Notes: a model not told the origin generated them from the letters alone. DNA of 9,074 bases from an uncultured bacterium (GCA_913060955.1 CAJXTH010000024.1:1-9074); one strand, 5' to 3'. Positions 1 through 6,369 are shown, counted from the stretch's first letter. A program made the numbers and translations.

Positions 1-2
1 CC

Positions 3-134
3 AAGTCCGGTCGATACAAGGTGATCATTTCACCAGAATATCGAATTCGTCGTGGAGATCATAACAAGAAAAAGATCCTTACTCCAGTCCATTGGAATCT
101 TGGCTCAGGGAATGCCATCGCATATTACGCTTGA
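3..134 (+). CDS. C-terminal fragment of an unidentified protein (5' end outside window)
   Basis: The frame starting at base 3 is open from the window edge to a TGA at 132-134 and gives 43 residues, ending in N-L-G-S-G-N-A-I-A-Y-Y-A. The fragment is basic in its first half (K, R, RR, KKK) and aromatic/small at the end. It is followed 8 bases later by a strong terminator, and the frame stays open up to the window edge, which together support a real gene end rather than chance. I do not recognise the family; the fragment is too short to assign a function or to find any domain. Its relation to the next gene is doubtful because the terminator separates them. Confidence 0.6.
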   Translation, partial: KSGRYKVIISPEYRIRRGDHNKKKILTPVHWNLGSGNAIAYYA

Positions 135-142
135 AGTTAATA

Positions 143-179
143 GTCCGACATCTCAACTTGGGGATGTCGGACACTTTTT
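143..179 (+). terminator. Rho-independent terminator of the upstream gene
   Basis: A perfect 10-bp inverted repeat (GTCCGACATC at 143-152, GATGTCGGAC at 163-172) can extend by a T-G wobble and a C-G pair to leave a 6-base loop. It is followed by ACTTTTTAT. It begins 8 bases after the stop at 134. Its T tract runs into the probable -35 region of the next promoter. Confidence 0.9.
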
Positions 180-205
180 ATAACTACCCTGGTTTACGAT
201 ATAAT
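177..205 (+). promoter_or_regulatory. Promoter for the PvcA-like gene
   Basis: A perfect -10 box TATAAT lies at 200-205. With a 17-base spacer, the -35 position (177-182) reads TTTATA, a 4/6 match that overlaps the T tract of the preceding terminator. Transcription would begin near base 212, leaving a leader of about 21 bases before the ATG at 233. The -10 is convincing; the -35 is weak. Confidence 0.65.
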
Positions 206-232
206 ACTTACATAGCTAATAATCTGAAAAAC

Positions 233-1369
233 ATGAAATCTAATCCGCATGTATACCCCTACATTCCATTCCAAGATCTTTTCAAAAAAGATTTGAATGA
301 ATTTAATGAACAAAAAACAGTTTCTACTAAAGATCTCCGAGATTTAATGAACCAGTTAGATCGCCTCGAGTCTTCAATGATTGAAGCTGAGGGAAGTACT
401 TCTGAAAAGATTTTATCTCTTCTAGCTCATGATGAGATCCGATTTGGTCCTAAAGAACTGATCACAGATCAATGGGCTGAACGACTCTCAGAAATTGAAT
501 TTTTTGTAGCTCAAAATACCCCTATTGAATGTACTATCCTTGGGTTCCCGTTCAAAATTCCCGTCCCACTCAAGACGAATCGAACACTTCCAGATTTTGG
601 AGAACTCCTTTCACTTCACCGGCTGTATCGAGTAGGGCAGTTGATTCAGGAGATTTACGAGCCAGGATGTAAAATTGTAATTTATTCCGAAGGAGCATTT
701 GCCTCAGCTGTTGGAGTCTCAGAAGAAGATGCGGAACAATACCATGTATATCTTGAATATCTTATCGAAACGTTTGGATATGGGGAAATTATAGAAGCAC
801 GAAGACTTTCTGATATGGAGTCTACAGTTGATAATTTTCAAGAATTGTATCAAGAAAAAGTACAAGAACTGCAATCACTCTATGAAAAAGGAGATGAAAG
901 CTACCTCAAAAAATACCAGGGAACCTATGATGCTGTTGCAAAAATTGTCTCAACTCAGGGGATTGATCAAGACCTGCTGATGGATGCGTACAATCCCGAC
1001 CTCACAGATGAGGATTGTTCGGAAGAAGTTCTGAATGTTCGCCAGGATATTCGAAAGAGAACACATGAAGCAATTTTCTTATACCATGCATACTTGATGA
1101 CTCGGGATCGGATCGAATTTTTGGAAAAAGAAACTCCAAACTCTCTCCGGATGTCAGTTTCACCAAAGTCAAATCGATACGGTATTCAACCAATTAATTC
1201 TTCTTGTAATAAACTGGCATACCACTCAGTTCCAGTCTTTGATCAAAATACTCAAGAAATCTCACAAGAATATTTGATTGATATTCTCCGAGATCATGAA
1301 CACAAGTATACTGAACTCATGTGGGAGGATGATAAAGAGTCTCTCCCATTTGCGTACGAACGGAAATAA
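233..1369 (+). CDS. Divergent DIT1/PvcA-family protein, putative isonitrile (isocyanide) synthase homologue
   Basis: 378 aa. Family members such as PvcA/IsnA make an isonitrile from an amino acid (Tyr or Trp) and ribulose 5-phosphate; yeast Dit1 makes a formyl-tyrosine precursor. Family-like blocks I see, in order: G-F-P-F-K-I-P (residues 104-110), P-D-F-G-E (120-124) then L-x-L-H-R-L, I-Y-x-P-G (141-145), I-Y-S-E-G (150-154), G-V-S (161-163), L-R-M-S-V-S-P (305-311), R-Y-G-I (315-318) and a late A-Y-H (329-331). From memory PvcA has S-D-G, I-R-L-S-I-H-P and P-W-H at matching places, so several positions are altered. Residues 1-95 are extra or poorly conserved. No signal peptide or membrane segment, so probably cytosolic. 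The ATG at 233 is chosen because upstream in-frame ATGs lie in the terminator or earlier gene. No Shine-Dalgarno. By-eye counts on sample lines give 32-48% G+C, below htpX at about 50%. No PvcB-like oxygenase is adjacent. Family placement is likely; activity and substrate are unknown. Confidence 0.7.
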   Translation: MKSNPHVYPYIPFQDLFKKDLNEFNEQKTVSTKDLRDLMNQLDRLESSMIEAEGSTSEKILSLLAHDEIRFGPKELITDQWAERLSEIEFFVAQNTPIECTILGFPFKIPVPLKTNRTLPDFGELLSLHRLYRVGQLIQEIYEPGCKIVIYSEGAFASAVGVSEEDAEQYHVYLEYLIETFGYGEIIEARRLSDMESTVDNFQELYQEKVQELQSLYEKGDESYLKKYQGTYDAVAKIVSTQGIDQDLLMDAYNPDLTDEDCSEEVLNVRQDIRKRTHEAIFLYHAYLMTRDRIEFLEKETPNSLRMSVSPKSNRYGIQPINSSCNKLAYHSVPVFDQNTQEISQEYLIDILRDHEHKYTELMWEDDKESLPFAYERK

Positions 1370-1398
1370 TTGAGTCTCAGCTGCTTTCTTGGTACAAT
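1370..1398 (+). promoter_or_regulatory. Promoter for rmuC
   Basis: The -35 TTGAGT (1370-1375, 4/6) and -10 TACAAT (1393-1398, 5/6) are separated by exactly 17 bases. The -35 starts on the base after the stop codon of the preceding gene. The -10 ends 26 bases before the rmuC ATG, so the leader would be about 20 bases. I see no terminator between the two genes, so some read-through is possible. Confidence 0.7.
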
Positions 1399-1424
1399 AG
1401 AGCACAGAATAAGCAAAAATAGAT

Positions 1425-2726
1425 ATGGAACTTACCTTGTTATTGATTGTGACTCCAATTGCTGTGATTCAGCTGATTGCGATTGTTGTTTTGTTAGTCC
1501 GAAAGCCCGGTGGAGGAGAAGGACTTGGAATTGGAGATGTAGAAAAGATTCAAAATCGGTCAGAACGACTTATTCGAGAAGATCTGAAGTCTCTTCAGCG
1601 AGATTCATTTGCTCAGGCCAAAGAGGGACGTCAGGAATTGTCTCAGAGTTTGAACTCATTTGGAAACTCTCTTTTGAAGAGAATGCACGAGTCTACCATG
1701 TCTCAGAGTAAGCAGCTGGAGCTGTTTGCCAAACAATTGGCAGAAATGACCAAACAAAATGATACTCGTCTGGAATCAATTCGAGGAACAGTTGAGAAAC
1801 AAATTGTATCTCTTCAAAAAGACAACAGCGAGAAACTGGAAAAAATGAGAGAAGTAGTGGATGAAAAGCTCCAATCTACTCTTGAAAAGCGACTCACCGC
1901 ATCATTCAAAACAGTTAGTGAGCGGTTGGAACAAGTCCATAAAGGCCTGGGGGAAATGCAAAATTTGGCCACTGGAGTGGGAGATTTGAAAAAAGTGCTC
2001 GCCAATGTCAAAACTCGAGGAACCTGGGGAGAGGTTCAGCTTGGGAACTTGCTGGAACAAATCCTCACCCCCAACCAATATGAAACCAATGTTGCTACCA
2101 AAAAAGGAGCCAATGGTCGAGTAGAGTTTGCGATCAAACTACCGGGAAAAGATGCTGATCTAGAACATATTTGGCTTCCGATTGATGCCAAATTCCCGAT
2201 TGAGGACTACCAGCGACTGATTGAAGCAGAAGAAATCGTAGACAAAGTTGCTATGGCGGAAGCTCGAAAAGCTCTCGAGAAACGGCTGAAAGATCAGGCT
2301 AAGACGATTCGCTCACTCTATGTTGATCCACCAAATACGACTGACTTTGCGGTCATGTTCTTACCGGTTGAGGGGTTGTATGCAGAAGTTCTGAAGATGC
2401 CAGGCTTTGTAGAAATGATCCAACGAGAATATCGAGTGATTATTACCGGACCAACCACAATTACGGCTATCCTCAATAGTCTCCAGATGGGATTTAGAAC
2501 ACTGGCGATTGAAAAACAATCCAGTCAGATCTGGAAGACCCTGGCTGAGGTCAAAACCGAATTTGGACGGTTTGGAGATATTCTGGAAAAGACACAAAAG
2601 AAACTCCAAGAAGCATCGAATCATATAGATCAAGGTTCTGTACGAGCTCGAGCCATCGAACGAAAACTGCGAAAAGTCGAAGCGCTCCCAGAAGGGGATA
2701 GTAAACCACAAAACTTCCTGGAATAA
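1425..2726 (+). CDS. rmuC: RmuC family protein (DNA recombination / genome stability)
   Basis: 433 aa. RmuC proteins limit DNA inversion at short inverted repeats and carry a restriction-nuclease-like fold; the biochemical role is not fully settled. Residues 3-25 are one hydrophobic helix that would anchor the protein in the membrane. Residues about 40-190 are a long charged, Q/K/E-rich coiled coil. The conserved domain follows: R-G-T-W-G-E-V-Q-L-G (198-207), the nuclease-like core V-E-F-A-I (233-237) with P-I-D-A-K-F-P (252-258; D254 and K256 as the D-x-K pair), F-L-P-V-E-G-L-Y (312-319), I-I-T-G-P-T-T (339-345) and the G-F-R-T-L-A-I-E motif (356-363). Length and order are normal for the family. 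The ATG at 1425 fits the promoter spacing but has no Shine-Dalgarno sequence. Transcribed alone, ending at the terminator at 2731. Confidence 0.95.
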   Translation: MELTLLLIVTPIAVIQLIAIVVLLVRKPGGGEGLGIGDVEKIQNRSERLIREDLKSLQRDSFAQAKEGRQELSQSLNSFGNSLLKRMHESTMSQSKQLELFAKQLAEMTKQNDTRLESIRGTVEKQIVSLQKDNSEKLEKMREVVDEKLQSTLEKRLTASFKTVSERLEQVHKGLGEMQNLATGVGDLKKVLANVKTRGTWGEVQLGNLLEQILTPNQYETNVATKKGANGRVEFAIKLPGKDADLEHIWLPIDAKFPIEDYQRLIEAEEIVDKVAMAEARKALEKRLKDQAKTIRSLYVDPPNTTDFAVMFLPVEGLYAEVLKMPGFVEMIQREYRVIITGPTTITAILNSLQMGFRTLAIEKQSSQIWKTLAEVKTEFGRFGDILEKTQKKLQEASNHIDQGSVRARAIERKLRKVEALPEGDSKPQNFLE

Positions 2727-2730
2727 AAAG

Positions 2731-2767
2731 ATCCACCCAAACTCTACTGAGATGGGTGGATTTTTTT
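2731..2767. terminator. Bidirectional rho-independent terminator between convergent genes
   Basis: ATCCACCC (2731-2738) pairs with GGGTGGAT (2754-2761), with one more A-T pair inside (2739/2753). On the plus strand it is followed by a run of T (2761-2767), five bases after the rmuC stop. Read on the minus strand the same hairpin is followed by CTTTTTATT, so it also serves the gene ending at 2781. Confidence 0.9.
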
Positions 2768-2780
2768 ATTGAGAAAGACA

Positions 2781-3104
2781 TCACGGGATTTTTACTTCGA
2801 GAGAGATGAGTACTCCACATGGTTGTCGGTATTCTGGACTGAATTTAATTTCCTTTTTATCTATAGATAAAATCAGATCTTCACTTGACTTTTTCCACTT
2901 TATAAAAAGGATCCTTTCTCTTCGCTGGGGTTTATTAAAGGAGATATGAACATTCTCAAACAAACCAATTGTTTTAGGTGATGGATCAACAATCCCTTCA
3001 CTTTTAAGTCTTCCAGATTGAAGAAGATTTAGATATATTTCTCTAAGACTTCCTTGGTCTTGAAGTGAAGAGTGACAGAGTTGAGCAGAAAGAACCGTTT
3101 TCAT
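2781..3104 (-). CDS. Small protein of unknown function
   Basis: 107 aa from the ATG at 3104; a GTG three codons upstream (3113) is the alternative. I chose the ATG because GGTGA sits 5 bases before it, the only clear Shine-Dalgarno-type site in the window. The protein has no membrane segment or signal peptide. It is rich in charged residues with a basic stretch Q-R-R-E-R and a W-K-K-S-S-E-D patch in the middle, and the second half looks like alternating beta strands. I do not recognise a family. In favour of reality: it fills an otherwise empty 416-base stretch, ends just before a shared terminator, and has a possible promoter. Against: short and without known relatives. Base composition is about 32-35% G+C on three sampled lines and arginine is mostly AGA/AGG, unlike its neighbours. 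Confidence 0.6.
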   Translation of the reverse strand: MKTVLSAQLCHSSLQDQGSLREIYLNLLQSGRLKSEGIVDPSPKTIGLFENVHISFNKPQRRERILFIKWKKSSEDLILSIDKKEIKFSPEYRQPCGVLISLEVKIP

Positions 3105-3109
3105 GGTGT

Positions 3110-3114
3110 TCACC
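3110..3114 (-). promoter_or_regulatory. Ribosome binding site deciding the start of the small gene
   Basis: GGTGA on the minus strand is complementary to the TCACC of the usual 16S rRNA 3' end and lies 5 bases before the ATG at 3104. It overlaps the alternative GTG start, which argues for the ATG. Confidence 0.5.
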
Positions 3115-3133
3115 AGAAAATTACGTCATCGCA

Positions 3134-3163
3134 ACAATAGCACTAACCAGCTACATTTGTCAA
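3134..3163 (-). promoter_or_regulatory. Possible promoter of the small gene, inside the end of rsmE
   Basis: Minus strand TTGACA (3163-3158) is a perfect -35. A TATTGT (3139-3134, 4/6) follows after 18 bases. The -10 ends 29 bases before the ATG at 3104, close to the spacing of the other promoters here. The -35 encodes Leu-Thr near the RsmE C-terminus, so it could be coincidence. Confidence 0.4.
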
Positions 3164-3853
3164 TTTTTGTTGAGCAAGGATTGTGGCGCCGGCAATCGCT
3201 GCTGTCTCAGCTCGGAGGACATACAGTCCAAATGTTACCGGAGTGAAGTTCTGTCCAAACTGGCGGTATTCTTCCTCAGAAAATCCTCCTTCAGGCCCAA
3301 CAAAGAGCGTTACAGACTCACCAAGGTCAATCTTGGTAAGCAACTCAGGATCAGCAGTATACTGCGTTGTCCCGATCAGATTTTCCTCAGATTTCCAGGA
3401 ATTGATCTCAGAAATAGGAACAATAGCCAGCTTCGGGATGAATCCTCGCTCGCACTGTTTAGTTGCCGCAACTAAGATCTTTTCAAATCGATCTTGTTTC
3501 TTGGTGAGTTTATCCAGGGGAATTTGAGAAAAGTCGGTCTTGGTGATAACAAATTGATCAACTCCGAGCTCAGTTCCTTTCTCGAGGATGAGTTCTAGGT
3601 TAGCAGGTTTAATAGCAGATACGATCAAGGTAATCTTAGGTCCAGAAAAGGGGAGAGTACGTTTATCTTGGATCTCTACCATGTCTGGATCAAACGAGCG
3701 AATAACACAGTCCCATTCTGTACCTGAGCCGTCCGAAAAAATTACCGAGTCACCAGGAGTGAGACGAAGCACTCTTCTCATGTGGTGGGCCTCTGCTGGA
3801 TCAATATGTCCGTTGCTAGCCTCAATGTCCTGGAAGAATCGGTGTGTTGTCAT
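3143..3853 (-). CDS. rsmE: 16S rRNA m3U1498 methyltransferase RsmE
   Basis: 236 aa, normal family length. RsmE methylates N3 of U1498 in 16S rRNA on the assembled 30S subunit, using S-adenosylmethionine and a SPOUT (knotted) fold. Visible family blocks: H-x-x-R-V-L-R-L-x-x-G-D (24-35) in the N-terminal RNA-binding barrel; K-G-T-E-L-G-V (92-98); A-A-T-K-Q-C-E-R-G (129-137); the cofactor-loop V-G-P-E-G-G-F (185-191); and V-L-R-A-E-T-A (212-218). The usual L-G-x-R before V-L-R reads F-G-L-Y here (208-211), so an Arg normally present is Tyr. The ATG at 3853 begins 3 bases after the stop of the solute-binding protein gene with no Shine-Dalgarno, suggesting co-transcription and perhaps translational coupling. 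Confidence 0.95.
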   Translation of the reverse strand: MTTHRFFQDIEASNGHIDPAEAHHMRRVLRLTPGDSVIFSDGSGTEWDCVIRSFDPDMVEIQDKRTLPFSGPKITLIVSAIKPANLELILEKGTELGVDQFVITKTDFSQIPLDKLTKKQDRFEKILVAATKQCERGFIPKLAIVPISEINSWKSEENLIGTTQYTADPELLTKIDLGESVTLFVGPEGGFSEEEYRQFGQNFTPVTFGLYVLRAETAAIAGATILAQQKLTNVAG

Positions 3854-3856
3854 AGA

Positions 3857-5680
3857 TTATTCAAATACGCGTTTGGTGTTGGCGTACCAGCTGGTAATCG
3901 TGGTGTATCGGTCAGAAGCATCGTTTCCGATATTCATGGATACGTTGGAGATTGGAGACCGGGTATAGTACAAGAAATGTGGTGTGTACAGGAATACGGC
4001 CGGGGCATCATTGGCAATCTGTTCCTGGAATTGAGCCAAGCTCGAGTTAATCACTCCAGGGTCGGTATTGGTTCGGGCCGACTCGAGATATCCGTCGTTG
4101 TTTACGTTGGAGTATTGTGAGAAATTAAATCCAGGAGCAGTAGACTGAGAAGAGTGCCAATATACGTACGGATCAGGATAGACGTTGAGGGTCTCTCCAA
4201 TAAAGAGTGCTTCGTAGGCTCGGTTGGGAAGCTGGTTCGAGTTGAGTTCTCCAAAGGAAATGATTTGGACATTCATCTGGATTCCAACTCCTCGGAGCTG
4301 CTCTTGGAGTAAGGTAGTAATCTCTTGGGCTCGATTTCCGTCAGCTACCAACAGGGTAAACTCTGCTCGTCGATTGTCCTTTTCTCGGATCCCGTCTCCA
4401 TCGGCGTCTTTCCAATTAGCCTCGTCCAGGAGTCTCTGAGCTTCGTCAAAGTCATATCCGACAGACTGTTCCGAGTAAAAATTATTAAATGGAGTCAGGG
4501 CTCCGGTAACAGGAGTAGCTCGGCCAGCCAAGATCTCGGTCACAATTTGTTCTCGGTTTACCGCTCGACTAATTGCAGTTCGGATTCCCTTGTCTTCAAA
4601 AATGGGGGCCTTGGTATTAAAGAAGATTCCAAAGTATTGCGGAGTCTTGAGTTCTGATACGGTGACGTCCTCCAAATTATCGAGATTTGAGGTGTCGGTC
4701 TTGATTTGGCTCATAGCGTTAATTCGTCCGCGTTCAAAGTCTTGAGCCATTTGGGCCTCATCGGCATAGAAAACGTACGTAATCTGAGAGATCATCGGCT
4801 GCTCACCCCAGTAGTCATCATTAGCAACTAGAGTATAGGAAGAAATATTTCCGGTCTGATTCTTTTGGAATGACTGATAGGTAAATGGCCCAGCTCCAAT
4901 AGGTTCAAGATTCTCAGAAGCGAGCGCAAAAGCTTGGGCATCATATCCACTCCAGATATGTTCGGGAAGAATTCCAAAGGTTAAACTGGAAAGAAACGGA
5001 GAATAGCTGGAGTTTAAGGTAAACTTCATAGAATAATCAGAAAGTCGCTCGATACTCACACCTCGAAAGGCATTCAAAAGAGGGCTCTTAAAGTCCGGGT
5101 TTTGAATTGTTTGGACAGTATAAATTACATCATCAATAGTAATTTGCTCACCGTCATCCCAGGTAAGTCCTTCCCGGAGGGTGATTTGATATTCTCGACC
5201 GTTGTTCAGGTCAGAGTACTCTTCTACCAACTGTGGAGCAAGCTCTCCATTTTCGGTAAGCACAAACAATCGAGGATACACCAGTGATTCAATATTTCGG
5301 TCAACACGATTTACATCTCCCGAAAGCGAAAGGACCGGGTTAATGTACTGCGGTTGTCCGACTACACCTTCGCGGAGTTCTCCTCCGGATGTCGGAACTA
5401 CGGTCGTTACCGATCGGTATCCAAATACTGATCCTGCAATCAAAAGAACAATCACTCCAAGGCCAATCAATCCGTGAATAGGTTTGAGTCCGGACTGAGC
5501 AATCGGTTTGGGAATAAAAGAATACGAAGAAGAAAACCGAATTTTGCGTCGCGGTCGAGATTTTTGTGATGAGCTTGATTGAGAGCTTCGAGATTTCTTA
5601 GTGTTCGAGGATGATACAGTCTGTTGAACTTTGGTGTTGAGTTCAGCTCGTTTTTTGTCGAGTTTTTTGATGATATCCAT
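3857..5680 (-). CDS. Membrane-anchored extracellular solute-binding protein, family 5 (peptide/nickel-type ABC transporter)
   Basis: 607 aa. Family 5 proteins (DppA/OppA-like) capture peptides or similar ligands outside the membrane and pass them to an ABC permease. Residues 1-65 are a hydrophilic Lys/Arg/Ser-rich tail, followed by one membrane helix at about 69-88; no lipobox cysteine is present, so the helix seems to replace the lipoprotein anchor. The family domain begins near residue 99: G-G-E-L-R-E-G, Q-Y-I-N-P (111-115), L-A-P-Q-L-V-E-E (147-154), I-T-L-R-E-G-L-T-W-D-D-G (166-177) and D-D-V-I-Y-T (183-188) are typical. D-A-D-G-D-G-I-R-E lies at 425-433. The ATG at 5680 is preferred over an in-frame ATG at 5734, which overlaps secG. 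The gap to secG is 19 bases. No permease or ATPase gene is nearby. Ligand unknown. Confidence 0.9.
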   Translation of the reverse strand: MDIIKKLDKKRAELNTKVQQTVSSSNTKKSRSSQSSSSQKSRPRRKIRFSSSYSFIPKPIAQSGLKPIHGLIGLGVIVLLIAGSVFGYRSVTTVVPTSGGELREGVVGQPQYINPVLSLSGDVNRVDRNIESLVYPRLFVLTENGELAPQLVEEYSDLNNGREYQITLREGLTWDDGEQITIDDVIYTVQTIQNPDFKSPLLNAFRGVSIERLSDYSMKFTLNSSYSPFLSSLTFGILPEHIWSGYDAQAFALASENLEPIGAGPFTYQSFQKNQTGNISSYTLVANDDYWGEQPMISQITYVFYADEAQMAQDFERGRINAMSQIKTDTSNLDNLEDVTVSELKTPQYFGIFFNTKAPIFEDKGIRTAISRAVNREQIVTEILAGRATPVTGALTPFNNFYSEQSVGYDFDEAQRLLDEANWKDADGDGIREKDNRRAEFTLLVADGNRAQEITTLLQEQLRGVGIQMNVQIISFGELNSNQLPNRAYEALFIGETLNVYPDPYVYWHSSQSTAPGFNFSQYSNVNNDGYLESARTNTDPGVINSSLAQFQEQIANDAPAVFLYTPHFLYYTRSPISNVSMNIGNDASDRYTTITSWYANTKRVFE

Positions 5681-5699
5681 ACAAAAGGTTACACGTGTC

Positions 5700-5915
5700 T
5701 TAGATGACCAGATAGGTGAGTGAGAGTATTCCAATTAAGATCCCACACACGATTGTGGCTTTGTGAATAACTGATTCCATTCCTCGGCGAGTTTGGTACC
5801 CTGCGCTGGATCCTCCCAAGCTGGCACCCAGGCCACTTCCCATATTTTGGAGCAAAATAAAGGTAGTAGTGAGTACAGAGAGGATGATAAGACTAATTAG
5901 GATTGCTGTTTGCAT
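5700..5915 (-). CDS. secG: Preprotein translocase subunit SecG
   Basis: 71 aa, typical of small bacterial SecG. SecG is the accessory subunit of the SecYEG channel and aids SecA-driven export. Two membrane helices are visible (about 3-22 and 52-70), joined by the family's polar Gly-rich loop: L-L-Q-N-M-G-S-G-L-G (21-30), A-S-L-G-G-S-S-A-G-Y (31-40), then R-R-G (43-45). The ATG at 5915 lies one base after the stop of the upstream membrane protein gene (TAG-T-ATG on the minus strand), so the two are almost certainly co-transcribed. No strong Shine-Dalgarno; only a weak GAAG about 8 bases ahead. Confidence 0.93.
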   Translation of the reverse strand: MQTAILISLIILSVLTTTFILLQNMGSGLGASLGGSSAGYQTRRGMESVIHKATIVCGILIGILSLTYLVI

Positions 5916-5916
5916 A

Positions 5917-6282
5917 CTATTCTTCGGTTAACCATTCAAATACAGTGTTAGTGAGGCCAATAATCACGGCGGCCCAGACGAGTGTCCAGAATCCGTCGAT
6001 GGTCACTTCGGGGATCACTATATCATATATTTTCAAAAGTCCTAGCGTTATTATGGATGAAACGAGGCCAAAACTCAAGAGAATCGCTGGAAATAAGAGA
6101 ATTTTTAGGATCGGACGGATGGCACTATTGATTACAAACAACACCAGTCCAATCCCAAACAATGTCAACCAAAATTGAAACGTATCGGGAGAGCTGGTCA
6201 AGGTAAACGTGAATCCTGGGAGCAAATAGCCACATAACCAGACGGCTCCCGCTTGAGCAAAAATACGGAGAAGAATTTTCAT
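5917..6282 (-). CDS. YvlD / phage holin family IV-like small membrane protein
   Basis: 121 aa with four hydrophobic helices (about 9-25, 36-53, 59-84, 98-115). This matches the pattern of the bacterial four-helix membrane proteins annotated as phage holin superfamily IV (YvlD-like). The blocks N-x-x-I-R-P-I-L-K-I-L-L-F-P (52-65) and the late G-L-T-N-T-V (108-113) are what I recognise. Despite the name these are chromosomal, not prophage, genes; the function is poorly known and sometimes linked to envelope stress. It heads the minus-strand block in front of secG. The ATG at 6282 is the first one downstream of the AT-rich divergent region and has no Shine-Dalgarno. Confidence 0.85.
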   Translation of the reverse strand: MKILLRIFAQAGAVWLCGYLLPGFTFTLTSSPDTFQFWLTLFGIGLVLFVINSAIRPILKILLFPAILLSFGLVSSIITLGLLKIYDIVIPEVTIDGFWTLVWAAVIIGLTNTVFEWLTEE

Positions 6283-6307
6283 GAAAAGTAGTTGAGTATA
6301 TATCTAT

Positions 6308-6313
6308 AGTATA
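6308..6313 (-). promoter_or_regulatory. Possible -10 box of the yvlD-like/secG/solute-binding operon
   Basis: Minus-strand TATACT (6313-6308, 5/6) ends 25 bases before the ATG at 6282, as with other promoters here. An overlapping alternative, TATGAT, is at 6318-6313. Neither has a convincing -35 17 bases upstream, so I give only the -10. The region 6283-6330 is strongly AT-rich. Confidence 0.35.
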
Positions 6314-6340
6314 TCATATAGAGTACTGTTCGTTTCCCCC

Positions 6341-6369
6341 TTGTCTCAAGCCCCAGACCGGCGTATAAT
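6341..6369 (+). promoter_or_regulatory. Promoter for lemA-htpX-pyk
   Basis: TTGTCT (6341-6346, 4/6) and a perfect TATAAT (6364-6369) are spaced by 17 bases. The -10 ends 27 bases before the lemA ATG, giving a leader of about 21 bases. It is divergent to the minus-strand operon within the 114-base gap 6283-6396. Confidence 0.75.

Noticed and set aside
92..232. N-terminal extension of the PvcA-like frame to ATG at 92 or 164
   Set aside because: These starts lie inside the previous gene and inside the terminator hairpin, upstream of the TATAAT promoter; the ATG at 233 fits all signals.
1370..1711. Plus-strand frame overlapping the start of rmuC
   Set aside because: It is rich in Arg, Ser and Cys and is an out-of-frame reading of rmuC, which has clear family motifs.
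3065..4120. Several plus-strand frames of 112-136 residues opposite rsmE and the solute-binding gene
   Set aside because: They are antisense readings of well-supported minus-strand genes, with no recognisable motifs or start signals.
4376..4408. EF-hand-like D-A-D-G-D-G loop as a special calcium-binding feature
   Set aside because: This Asp-rich loop is, to my knowledge, ordinary in family 5 solute-binding proteins.
5691..5698. Palindrome ACACGTGT between secG and the solute-binding gene
   Set aside because: Only 8 bases and not extended on either side; expected by chance in a window this size.
5681..5734. Longer start for the solute-binding protein at 5734
   Set aside because: It would overlap the end of secG by 35 bases and add 18 residues with no family resemblance; the M-D-I-I-K-K start at 5680 leaves a normal 19-base gap.
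5917..6282. Holin-like protein as a sign of prophage
   Set aside because: The superfamily name is misleading; the neighbours are secG and lemA and no other phage gene is present.
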